From positions 20,636,177 through 20,700,176 of the forward strand of contig CM026422.1 of NCBI GenBank assembly GCA_014871385.1: a stretch of DNA of 64,000 bases, written 5' to 3'. Below, piece after piece: positions 23,211 through 34,606 of the stretch (within the stretch, counting starts at the first letter, position 1; every line of letters starts with the position of its first letter). This DNA is from Ceratodon purpureus (Eukaryota > Streptophyta > Bryopsida > Pseudoditrichales > Ditrichaceae). The notes below the pieces were generated by a model. It searched no databases. It saw only the letters and a list, made by a program, of their open reading frames with translations, and was not told where the DNA came from. Made by a program: the position numbers and the translations under genes.

Positions 23211-24605
23211 TGTTTAATGTACTCTGTATTGTTTGGCTCCTCCTTTCCTTTTCCCTTCTCCCACACTTGGCACCTTACACTTACTCCTCCAACAACTTAA
23301 GGTTCACCGTACATACCACTCTTTATTGTACTTTTATTCTTCATTCAATTGTGTAATGCATCTCCTTTGTTGTAACTCTATATAAGGTTGTATTTAATGC
23401 TTTGCAATTCAGGATTATCAAGGTTGTAATAAATTAGGGTTTAGTATATTTTCATTAGAGTATTGTGTGCTAAATGGAGATTGGGGATGGTGTATAGACG
23501 TTGCTTCAATAGCCCTTGGAGAAAGCATGAATTCATTTGAAAAACGTAATTGGCATTTCCGTGGTACTAAATGACTGCTGTTGTATGGAAGGGGCGTAAC
23601 ACCGACGAAGAATTCGCGAAAGGTTGTGCTGAAGGAAGAACGTCATCTTTGATCCCGAAGACCGAGCAACAATCAACCAAAATCCACTCGGTACGTACGA
23701 AATCACGGCTCCTGAGAGAGGACTCTGTATTAGAGCAAAACGGATTAGGTAGATTATACTTATTGGTCATGTCGGTAATTGTGTTTAGCGTTTCAGTATA
23801 TCATGTCTGACTACATTTTCTTGGGAGAAGATCCTTACTCCACCGTACTGTGCGTCGCCCATGTCGACTAATGATACAAATTTCGCCATTGTGCAGATTC
23901 CCGACTTTGTGGTCTCCGAAAAAGGGACTGCACATTACGTCGCAGCGGAAGGAGGCAGACGAGGACTCCATAATCATCGAGTGTATCAACGGCGCTATGA
24001 AGCCACCGTTAGCCCCTCCATTCATGATGGTAATTGTTTATGTGGAAGGTTGGCATCTCTACTGAGAGGACTTCGGGGTTTCAGAGGAGTGCAGGAAACG
24101 GCAGCAAAGAAGAGAGCGGGAGTTCTGATGGAGCTTATACTCAAGGATGAGTATACGAGGACAAAGAAACGCTCGGCTGTGGTGTTGGTCAATATACGTG
24201 CACAAGGGCTTCGAGAGAAACATCTGGAATGGACTCGTGCACACGAAAAGGCTTGTCAAACGCACCAGATTGCGTACGAGAGGATGGTCGATGCATAGAG
24301 AAATTTTTCCACTTGGAAATCTAAACACGTCGGACCAGACTTGATGATCACCTTGTAGCAGGTTCTGTGCTTGACAACAATGTTGAAGCGAGGCACCTTG
24401 AACAACGTCAAACGATTTGCTGACCCAATGCTAATATACAAGGGGAGAATTGAGGAGTGCGAGCAAGAGGCCGTCATAACAGCGAAGGAGCTACAGCAGG
24501 TTGAACATGAATTTTCTCGCATTACACCCCGCCGTGAAGAAGAGCTGGAATGGATCAATACCCTCATCGACTTCCTTGGATCCAAGGTTATGGCATCCAC
24601 TTAGT
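23211..24605 (+). other. Possible coding remnant of unknown family
   Basis: Plus-strand frames 23861-24298 (145 residues, rich in Lys, Arg and Glu) and 24371-24604 (77 residues, with a charged segment AVITAKELQQVEHEFSR) look protein-like, with helical and charged composition. They may belong to one locus broken by stops or introns. I do not recognise a domain. Alternative frames in the same interval are similarly long, so the reading frame itself is uncertain. Confidence 0.3.
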
Positions 24606-27600
24606 GGAGCATTTTGGGCAAATTCAAGTGCCTGAAGAAGCAATCCTCGGACCTGTGGGGGCAATGTTCAGATCGGGAATTGCAGACTTCAATACGTTTG
24701 ACATAGTTTACAGCAAATTTCAGTATACATCGCCGATAGTAGTCCAGATTGATAGATTATCTACACCCTCTTGGGTGATGTATGAAAGTGGTATTGGCTA
24801 AAAAACAATAATTTTAACAAACTAAGATACAATACTACGTTTTTCGTATAAATGATTTTAGGATTGCAAAGTAAGTGCTTTGAACAGAAGAGAGAAGTAC
24901 TCAAATTTTGTCTTCATCGCTTGTGACATGTCTACCAATTCCCCTTCTACTTTATCCATGAACCGGGATCATACCTAGGTATCAACAATCTAGTCGATCA
25001 GGCTGAAAGGTAAATGGATTTAATTTACACGATCATGTTACAGAACTTACGTAAACCTCCATGTCCATACGATGAGTTTCAGTTTCTCGTTCATTCTTCC
25101 GAGTCTCATCCACTGAGTGCATTTGCAAGGTAAGTCCACCGTACGAGGGCAGTAACCAACGCGAAGGAAGAGTGGAAAACGGTTTCCAATGTTAATTTTT
25201 GAGAAAGAGGACAGAAAGCTGACAACGACAATTGCAGAAGTTCGGGCACCTAATGAACCCAATACAAGTGGCAAGTAACTCTTATGGGCAAAAACGAAGC
25301 CCACGCAAACCAGCCGGACCCCCATTACTAAAATTGATTCCTTAGCGGAAAACAGGTTAAAGGAGAGGTTTCGAGGGGAGGTCTTCTCTTCCCATTAGTG
25401 CATTGAAGGTGAACAAAGCCCTGAGAATAAACTGCATCAGCTTTTAGTCAATTTCTAAGATTGCTTCAACAAACCATTAAGGCTCTTAGAATGAGTCTTG
25501 GGTCATTGGTTAATTACTCACAATCTCAAGTTCTCACATTATAGCAGCACATGAATGGAATACAATTCTTAACAATGAAGAAAGCACAAGCATTCGAAGA
25601 AAATACTAGGAAGAAAAAAAATGCCAACCTCACCAAGTTGAAGACTATCTAAAAGAAGTTGGACAAAACAGCTCTTAAAGAGTTGAATGCTGCATTTAGA
25701 GCTTCCAAGAAAGCTTTTAAGAAGAAATGAGAACCTTCAGCTATAAAACAAGCAGGACAAAGTTTACATGATGCAACCAAGGAGGGGCATGCCATCAATT
25801 TTAAGATATCCTACTGTGGAATACAACCATGGCAATGCAAACAAAATTAACAAGTTGCAATTGCCAAGTTAAAAGCAAAAAGAGCTTGGAGGAATAAATA
25901 TATACCTATGCTACAATTTCCAGAACCTTTACCATTGCCTTGGTTTCATGGGGTGCAATGGAGGCTTCATCAATCTACTAGTCTCTTCATTGCTTCTTCA
26001 AGTACTAAGGAAATGCAACTTCCACATGCAAAGATGCAACACACTTAGGGTTTGGAAGCAACTATGAATTCCAATCCACACTATGGGCCACTCCATCAGC
26101 ACAACATCAACTCTGTCCAATACAATTAGGAATCTCAAGACACCTTTAAGCATTAGAATGGACCAACAATTCACTTCAACATCAGAGGAGGCACCATACT
26201 CCAGAGGAAGCACCATAATGAGTCAGACCTAGTTTAATGAGGATATTCTACTGGCAGAATTTTGTAACTTTATTTTTTAATATAAAGTTTTATTGATTAA
26301 GTTGCAATATCATATAGCTACATTTCGTATTTGTATCCTGAAATGAAGGAAAGGATGCAATTAGTAATGTTTCGCAAAAGTACTCTTATGCTTTGACAAG
26401 GATTCTTAAACATACTCAAAGAGTAGCCGGATAAATATGATTATCCAACCACATATTGCATGGAAGATTGAAATCGTACTATCTAAGTTAATCATGCCAA
26501 GTAGATACCATTGAATGTTTGTTTCAAGCTTGAAATAGGCAACATTCCTATCGCAATATAGCAGGATCAACAGGAGCTGGGTGTAGTCGCAAGGAGAGCT
26601 TTTAACACATGAAGCACTAGGTAGTTGGAGTCCCTGAGCAGCAAGATTACTCTCTTTCTTTCCGCTCTTGGTGCCATATCTCCTTGCCTCTGCAACAGCT
26701 TCCAACACATGAAGACACGGATGTTGCCAAGAGAAGCTCTTCTTGACAGACCGCGGTGAGGATGTGAGCCGCCGATAGAGAAGGAGAGAGAGGTTCAGAA
26801 CGCCTGTGCATCACATTTGCAGATTGAACAAAATGAGATCATAGCAAGCCGGGGGGAGGCGTGTTAGACTTTCTCAAAGCCTTGATGTATGATAGTCTAG
26901 AAAGCCGTTGGAAGCCAGCAAGTGGTAGCCAAAGCATTTTTTCCAACAAGGTTTTATCAAATTTAAAAAAAAAATAGGCGTAATTCAAATAATCATGTGG
27001 CGGATTTAGATAAAGCTTCTTTCGATGATAGGTTTTTATAATGGTGGTTCAATAAATTATTGCAGATTGTAATCATGGTACATTTGTGGCGGTCATGGAA
27101 GTTATTTTAGGTGATATTGCAATGAATAGTATAGGACATGCGTTGCGTGACGAACTATCTATGGTTGAATATATTGCAGTCATCGCCCCCACCTAGTGGC
27201 AATCATAGGATATTAGTGGCGACACCCTTTAAAATTGTAGAACTAATTCATATCATGTCCAAAAATTATGATTCCACCTCCTGTCTTCTTTAAATCTTAA
27301 GTTTTATCACTGAAAAATAGTTACAAAATACAACTACATGCCTAATATTGCTAAATCCTTATTGTGGCGGCCATAGGCCAGTTTACCACATAAGTTGCTT
27401 GTATAAGTTTCTTTACCATGGCACAATTACATGTGTTACATTAAATATGCACAACTTCTATAATTGATTTTAATAGAATTTCTGAAACAAAATCATATAG
27501 AACATTTTTTCAGTTTATATCATTTAACCATCTTATCTATCACTCATCCTCAATAATATCCTCAATTATATACCATCAACTATATGTTCTTTGTTATTTA

Positions 27601-27857
27601 TTCAACCGTACTTGGGTAGTAAATTTGTCTACCTCAAAACAAGGATTTGTTTTTATTTCAAAAATAAGGCTCATCTGTCATAAATAAATAAATAAATAAT
27701 TTTAATTCACTTAAAATAGCTTCAGATGGCATAAGCTAAAAAACATATTTTATTAAATATATTTTTATATTTTTATTATTCTTAATTTCAATTCTTGTTT
27801 TTTTTAACCATTTATGAACAAATATGCTACTCAACTACGGTATGTCATCTCACTTGT
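24606..27857. other. Long AT-rich intergenic stretch without a recognisable gene
   Basis: Scattered open frames (25047-25325 minus, 25998-26216 minus, 26406-26708 minus) have no family signature. The stretch 25570-25760 is lysine-codon rich on the plus strand but interrupted by stops. From 26950 the sequence is strongly AT-rich. Confidence 0.5.
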
Positions 27858-28325
27858 TTAAACAATATATTTTGTCATTTCAATCATGTCAATCATTTCA
27901 AGCATCTCAGTTATCTTAATCATCTCAAATATCTCAATCATTTCAAATATCTCAGTCATCTCAAGTATCCCAAGCATTTCAGTCATCTCAAACATCTCAG
28001 TCATCCTAAGCATCTCACTCATCTCAAGCATCTCAGTCATTCCAAGCATCTCTGTCGTTCCAAGCCTCTCAAGTGTCTTAATGACTTTAGACAACATCTA
28101 AGGCATCTGATGTACATGATATTCTTAATCATCTCATTTATCTCAAGCATCTTAAGCATCTTAATCATCTTAATCATTTCAAGCATCTTAAGCATCTTAA
28201 TCATCTCAAGCATCTTAGTCATCTCACACTGTAGTCATCTCAAACATCTCAATCATTTTAGACAACATTTAAAACATTTGAGGTACATAATATTCTTAAT
28301 CATCTTAGCTACTTTATCATCTTAA
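27858..28325. repeat. Degenerate satellite, about 10-bp unit (ATCTCAAGC)
   Basis: CATCTCAAGCATCTCAGTCA-type units are repeated with substitutions for about 450 bp, interrupted around 28085-28130 and 28245-28300 by the copied segment TTTAGACAACAT. Long frames on both strands (Leu/His/Ser-rich on plus, Met/Glu-rich on minus) are by-products of the repeat period and should not be annotated as proteins. Confidence 0.85.
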
Positions 28326-28537
28326 TCAAAAATCATACATGGATATTACCAATCGTATACGTATGTGCATATTGCATTGCATAATCATATACATATAGGC
28401 AAACCTAGTTGCATAGAATTTAGATGTACGTTCAAAGGTATGTTTGAAATGTAAATCAATTTTTTTGTAATTTTATCCAAATTCTTTTTCAAGCTTCTCT
28501 CATGAATAAATATATATTTGTACTTTCTCAAAATCCT

Positions 28538-28805
28538 TACCGTAACACCATAGCTGGTTCGTTCTTAAATAATTCCAAAAATAGAAAACGAAAAAATTTG
28601 AAAATTATGAAGACCAAAAAACGAAAATAGAATAAATTGTTTTTTCTGATTGTTTGTCATATCTAAGCCAAATGAGGTTATTTTTAGTAAATTTTTAGTA
28701 AAAAACGAAAATCAAGAAAATCAATTTTGGAGAGACGAACCTTATTTTTCCAAAAAAAATAATTATTCGTTTCACAAGGAACGAACCAGCTATGGTGTTA
28801 CGGTA
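28538..28805. mobile_element. MITE, Tc1/mariner-like family, copy 1
   Basis: Terminal inverted repeats start TACCGTAACACCATAGCTGG and match the far end over about 27 bp almost perfectly. They are flanked by TA on both sides, the target duplication expected of Tc1/mariner elements. The body is about 264 bp, AT-rich and noncoding. A second copy lies at 32181-32441 in the opposite orientation. Confidence 0.8.
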
Positions 28806-29573
28806 TTATCCCTTGTTAGCCATGACATTCATATTTGGATTTCAATATAGAATATTGTAACAAAGTCAACATCATTTGATTTTTGATAATAATCTCTCTC
28901 CATCATTATTTGAAGATTAATTGTATGATAATGAATGGCCACCGTGCAATTCAATTGACTTCATTGTTTAAAGATTAATTGTATGTTATTGGATGAGCAT
29001 GACTTCATCCAATTGTGTAAAGAAACAAAAGGGCTAGATTACAAATAATTCTAAGATAGGTCCATGTAGATATAAAACACACCCAACGATTCACTACCGG
29101 TAATTCGTGAAAAACTGGATCCATAAGCTAAGATTTATTACTTGCCGATTAGTTCGACGATGGAATAGGCCTCTTGCCTTACAGGCAGAGCCCAATAAAT
29201 ATTAGGTCACCTTCTCAGTTCAGCAATGAACTATGTCAACACTTCAATACTCCTTTACAACGACAGATGGTCACTTCTCCCAACAACGCTGTTCGCAAGC
29301 AATTTGAGAAACAAGTAGAAAGATACCTCTGCATTTCCATACAGATAGTTATGTACATGATACGATGCCATAGTGCTCAGTTTCTCCTTACACTTCTGAA
29401 AGAAACGCCTTCAGAATGTAAGGATCTTCTGAGTAACCTCAACATCATTATACAGCAGTAGCAAATGTATCACCGGTCATGAGTTTATTGCATTTCCTCC
29501 CGGAAATGCCACCTATTTGACCTTTTTCACGACTCAAATTTCTCGAGCAGTACGACAGCACAGTTGTCTCTTT
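28806..29573. other. 3' flank of the mitochondrial-protein gene, no other gene seen
   Basis: The right part should contain the 3' untranslated region of the minus-strand gene at 29574-31041. The open frame at 29174-29461 (plus) has no recognisable family. Nothing else is supported. Confidence 0.4.
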
Positions 29574-31041
29574 TTATGCTTCAGACTTCACTTTGTCAGA
29601 CTCGTCACTAAACACACTCGTGCCATCTTGTTCCTTCGCGCTCCATACCTCGCGTGCAATATCAGCGCCAGGCTTCTCTCTTCCAAGCTCTTTGACTTGA
29701 AACTCCTCAACCTCACCTTCCTCAGGATCACCTGTAGAAGACGAATGAATGAGATACAGAACAAGAGTTCGTGATACAGTGCATTATTCGAGCAATCAAA
29801 CGGTCAGAGCTGCAACATTTACTACGGCCGTAAAAGACGATCACCCGATTCACTATTGGGCAGCAAGCCACTGAAGCTCATTACAAACTTTAAGCAATCG
29901 TAAGGAGATGAGACATTTATCTGCTCTGAAAAGTCACTTAAAGCAATGAATTACCAATGAAATGACCAGAATCTAAAACTTACCAATTATATTGGATTGC
30001 CTGAAAAGCTCCTGACTAGCTTTCTCGATAGTCTCCTCAGGGTGCTCGTCGGTTTTCGCCTCATCCTACATTCTTCCAAATGAGTAGTTACAAACCTGGA
30101 CCATAAAGTGCAATCTGCTGCAAACTTGTCAACATAGTCGGGTCATTGCATAAAAACATGTTAAGCTTAGCACTATCACTCTCAGAAGATGGCATGCAAA
30201 CCACGGAAACCGTATCTTCTGCAATATTACCCTCCATATCACACATGAGGGAAAAAACAATTTAATAAATAATCGCACTTCCTCCGTTTTTCAGAAGTAA
30301 CGATGGAGATAGACGAACCAATTCGTGATGAATCCATCAGGACATGAGCCGCATCTCATATACCATACGTCCATGTTAGAAATTTCAGTAGCAGGTCCCC
30401 CAACGATTGGTCCAAAGTCGTCACATCTGGGGATAGGTGACCATCATTTACTTCTCTAACAAAAATTTGCTAGCTCATTAAGGGAGATAAATCGTAACTG
30501 AAAAAATTCCTGATCATTTCCTACGATGATCGGGTTGCCAACCACCAAAAAGGGATACAAAATAACGTACGAAAACCTTTCCGATCTTCCAAAAAAGGAG
30601 AATCTTATCCCCAGCTCACAATTACTTGCAAACCTTCTAAGCCAACACAACTAGACCACGAATCCATGACCAGAACAAGATATACTTATTGTGCTGCTAA
30701 AAATTGCGATACATAAAATAGGAACCAAAAAACACCTGACCAGAAGTTTTGTTTGCAAAATACAACTGAAGTTTCATACTTACCTCATTGTCGTCAGTAA
30801 CTATAGCATTTGCATGCTCTTCGTTGAAAGTCCCGAAGCCTGCGAACCTCAAAGCCCCAACACGTGACGCAGCACCGAATTGAACAAGTGCACCATCAGC
30901 TCTCGATTCAACAGACCAAAACGGAGAGACCTTGGAGACAGTATCTCTCATCGCCGGCCTCGCCACAATGCCCAGGGAGCCTCGTGAAGCCACCGAGGAC
31001 AGTCGCCTGACATTCCTACAGAACAGCGCAGCCATCCTCAT
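29574..31041 (-). CDS. Small acidic protein with mitochondrial-type presequence, function unknown
   Basis: Exons (minus): 31041-30784, 30065-29984 and 29731-29574. They have GT-AG borders and join in phase to 165 residues. The N terminus (MRMAALFCRNVRRLSSVASR) is Arg/Ser/Ala-rich without acidic residues, as in mitochondrial targeting peptides. The mature part is acidic and polar, with TDDNEDEAKTDEHPEETIEK, FRQSNIIGDPEEG and EVWSAKEQDG. No transmembrane helix or catalytic motif is seen, and I do not recognise the family. The consistent splice phases and the codon-like third positions make a real gene likely. Location in mitochondria is an inference from the presequence. Confidence 0.7.
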
Positions 31042-32180
31042 CGCTGCAACCTCCCAAACCTTTACCCTAACGCTTGAGCTTCTTTCCGAAGCTGAAACAC
31101 TTCACGCACGCTTCCTGCACGTCCCACCACAATCCCCAAAGGTAACTTAACACAACTCACTGCTTCCCACAGAGAACTCCCTACCTCACAACACCTGCTA
31201 CACCACGACAAAACCAGAATCCACAAACCCCGCAAAAAATCTCCCTCACAAAAAAAATCCAACAACAAAATGCAGCAATAAGAACGAAACACACGCATCC
31301 ACTGCACCCCCACACACATCCACTGACATAAATCCCAAAAATCCCTGAAAAATCCTCCCAAAATCCTTCCAAAATCAAACAAAAATCCCACACAAGATCC
31401 CAGAAACTCCCAAACCACCACCCACACTAACCCTCCCTCCAGAACGAAAAAAATTCTCCATTCCAAAACACCATCCTCCCACACAAGAAGAAGGACTCCA
31501 GATTTTCCCGAACACCTTAAGTGTCAGTTTCTCCATCATCCCAGACATACACCAGTACAGAACACTCCAGAGGAGAATAGACACTCCACCAGATCACAAA
31601 CAAGAACAGACAACATCACATCACACACCTGACAGAAACGCAAGCCCTGACTAAAACCGGGAAAAATGAAATACCCAGTTGTAGAAGCCGGGAAAAAAAG
31701 CAGCAGGGGGGAGGCTACCTGAACAAGGGCAGTGAACGACGTCGCAGTGAAGCTGAAAGAAGAGAGGCGCGCATCGGTGAAGCTGGAATGGGAGTGGGGG
31801 CAGTGAGGGGGGAGTAGCGGGAGCAGTAGCGGGTCATCATGCCTGCATGCCTGCATCGCCGTCCTCCCCGAGGCGCTTTCGGAGGATGCTCGTCCCACGG
31901 ACGTCCGGGTATCGTTGGTAGTTCGTTGGGAGAGTCGACGGAGATGGGAGGGGTGTGGACGAGACGGCGGCAACAGTTGGCGGCAAGGGCAGGCTGACAT
32001 GTGCAGGCCTGCGCCCGCCTCTGAGTGTGACGACACTCGTGAGCCCCGTCTCCCGAACGATGAACGGCGCCTTCTATTTGGGAGTCGCGCTCAGATGCCT
32101 CCCGCTACCTCACCATTTCTCTTTTCTCTCATTTCGGAAATTCGGAGGGTCCTTTTCACCATCTTCATATTCTAAATTTA
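31042..32180 (-). promoter_or_regulatory. 5' leader and promoter region of the mitochondrial-protein gene
   Basis: The sequence becomes GC-rich around 31720-32060, which suggests the promoter. The stretch 31150-31700 may be a leader intron because it is poor in G on the plus strand and has no coding match. Overlapping open frames on the minus strand (31062-31484, 31536-32036) are low in complexity and have no family match. Confidence 0.35.
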
Positions 32181-32441
32181 TACCCTCATACCATAGCAGG
32201 TTCGTTCCCTGCCGCACGAATATTAATTTTTTTTGAAAAAAATGAAGTTCGCCCCTCAAAATTGGTTTTCTTGATTCTTTTAGCGAAAAAATCACTTAAA
32301 TTAACATCGAATAGCTTACGAATAAAAAAATATATATCACAAAAACAATTTATTTTATTTTCATTTTTGTCTTCTTAATTTATTTATTTTTATGTTTTTT
32401 TCAATTATTTATGAACAAACCTGCTATGGTGTTACGGTTTA
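32181..32441. mobile_element. MITE, Tc1/mariner-like family, copy 2
   Basis: Ends TACCCTCATACCATAGCAGG and the complement of CCTGCTATGGTGTTACGG match the terminal repeats of the element at 28538-28805. Internal blocks (AAACAATTTATTTTATTTTC and TCTTCTTAATTT) match copy 1 on the opposite strand. The two copies are diverged but clearly one family. Confidence 0.78.
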
Positions 32442-33960
32442 TTTACAGGATTTTTTTTGGTTTCTTTTTTAGTTTTTTTTACTAGACTGAAGCTACAAAT
32501 GTTGGGGTTGAATGCAATTATCTTATTTGTGAGTGTTTTTTGTGTGCACAAAGTATATTGTTCAAAATGTGATTTTACTACCTAAGTTTTTCATTTCTTG
32601 CAAATTTGGATGACAATGTTAATTTAAAGACTATTATTAATTCTTTAAGGATAATAGTTCAAGACCGGATTTTTTTGGATTTATGAAAAATTCTTATCAT
32701 TGTGCAAGTTTTAAAGCTTTAAGAAAGCGGCAAGTTGCTAATTAATGTAGCATGTCTATCAGTGCCAACGTGGTCAAGAGTTGACCATGTCAACAGTTTG
32801 TAGGTAAAGGTATAGAATGAAGGTGCACTAAAAATTGTTGATTCAATTTGTCATTCTAGATTGTTTAAGCATTGTTTAAATTATAGGCTATAACTTGTCT
32901 ACACTTATATTCTATAATGATGAATCGAGTATGGTATTGAATACCATGAAGAGATTTCATGTGTTGTCTATAGAAACACAGTATCATCACAATTCTCTAA
33001 TCTTTCCATACTACATCTTGTTTTCAATACAACATTGATTTATTTTTTATTTTTTTATTTTTTATTTTTTTATTTTTTCTAGTAACATAAGGTAGATGTG
33101 TCATTCACCGTACGGAGCCTAAAATCGGACATAAAACCGTTCATTGACCGTACAACTCGGAAAGTCGGTGTGCGGTGAAGGGTTGTTGGTGAATGGTTGT
33201 TGATGAAGGGTTGTTGGTTGTGCGGTAAAGGGCTGTTGGTGTTTTTCTTGCCAAAATTGTACCTTTGTTTTTATAATTTACTATCACAATATTTTCATTT
33301 AATTTCACAGCTTAATTTCATCGTCTCACAAGTTTGCACTTGATATGGATTCAAAGCACCAAATTTCAAGGAAAATCGACTTCAATTTTGTGCAATACAA
33401 GGCCTCTAAATTTGCATGTGCGGTCATTGGAACATCTACCTTACATCATTGCTTTTCTTGACTAATGAATATAGGAGAACAATCACTGAAGCGGCTAATG
33501 AGGGCAATAAACGCAGTTTTTTTTTTGTTTGAAGATTTGGGAATATAGCGAAGCATATAGAAGCAATCACCTTGAATGGAGCATCTATGGTAAGTATCTC
33601 TACGATGAAGAATTGGACACCACCAAAGTTTCACCAGCACCCAATAACCTCTTGACACCATCAAAATGGAAGGCACTTCACATCTTAAAGAGACATTTGG
33701 ACGTTGCAGTTGTAGTTTGACTAATGTAGAGTTTGCTTGTATTTTTAGGATTAGAACTAATACTGTAACTTTAGATTACTTCTGATTATGGATGACCTAA
33801 TATGTTGACGTGAGTCAAGTTAGTTCTTTGGATATAAGTACCAAAGCCAAAATTATGGTTTTTGTTTAATGTTCCAATTTTGAGATCAATTTTCTTATTT
33901 CAAACCATAAAACGATTTTTATATGTTTAAAATTTATTTTGGGGTTGTAAAGTTTGTTTT
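32442..33960. other. AT-rich intergenic with a small GGTTGTTG repeat
   Basis: A tandem repeat of GAAGGGTTGTTGGTG-like units lies at about 33175-33245. The frame at 33529-33720 (plus) has no recognised family. Nothing else is supported. Confidence 0.45.
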
Positions 33961-34606
33961 TGCCGCAAGTAGAGAATTATGGGTTGTCAAAATAGAGAAG
34001 TAACTTATTAACAGGATCAATTCAACCTTTACAAAAAGGAAGAAGGGGCTTGTGAATTAGGTGAAGGAGCTTGGAATTTTGTGTGACTGTGATGTAGCAC
34101 TGATAATTTTTAATCCAAAAGGTGGTGAGTTCATTGATGTTTCTTATGGAGGGATTATTACTGATATTTATAAAAAATATATCAACTTGAAAGGTCGTCA
34201 TCCAAATACAAATCAACTTATTTGTAATCAGAGGTCATTTCAACAACAAAATGTTCATTCAATTCACCATCAACAGTCATACATGAATGAATTGAATAAT
34301 AGCATGAAGTTTCCAATTTGTTCAAGTATGCAACAAAGTGATGATGGCTTCTTGCAAGGCCAAGCAAATAATTTCATGTTCCACAACCTTGTCAACACCC
34401 CTAATCATATGGATGCTAATCATCTAAATTGTACCAACTTCATTAAGTTTTGCAACACACGATTATGAATGTAAATATGTCTCAGCTCATGAACCAAAAT
34501 CATCAACAATTGAAGCCACAAAAGCAGTATCAGTTATGTCCAATTGTGCAATTGCCACAATTGCACTCTATGCCATTGCCACAATTGCACTCTATGCCAT
34601 GAGTGA
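33961..34606 (+). pseudogene. MADS-box gene relic
   Basis: In one plus-strand frame the segment 33977-34200 reads VKIEK, stop, LINRINSTFTKRKKGLVN, stop, VKELGILCDCDVALIIFNPK, then GGEFIDVS and ITDIYKKY. This is the MADS DNA-binding and dimerisation domain (consensus KIEIKRIEN..NRQVTFSKRR.GL.KKA.ELS.LCD.DVALI.FSP). Two internal stops disable it. The frame runs on without a K-box into a Gln/Asn/His-rich tail to about 34600. In MIKC genes an intron interrupts right after the MADS exon, so the direct join suggests a type I-like or rearranged ancestor. I cannot decide which. Confidence 0.78.
34553..34600 (+). repeat. Two-copy 24-bp tandem repeat
   Basis: The unit ATTGCCACAATTGCACTCTA plus TGCC is present twice in a row inside the Gln/His-rich tail of the MADS relic. 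Confidence 0.75.

Noticed and set aside
27795..28325. 176-codon His/Leu-rich open frame
   Set aside because: It is produced entirely by the 10-base satellite.
27858..28325. Possible CRISPR-like array
   Set aside because: The unit is too short and degenerate, without spacers, in a plant nuclear context.
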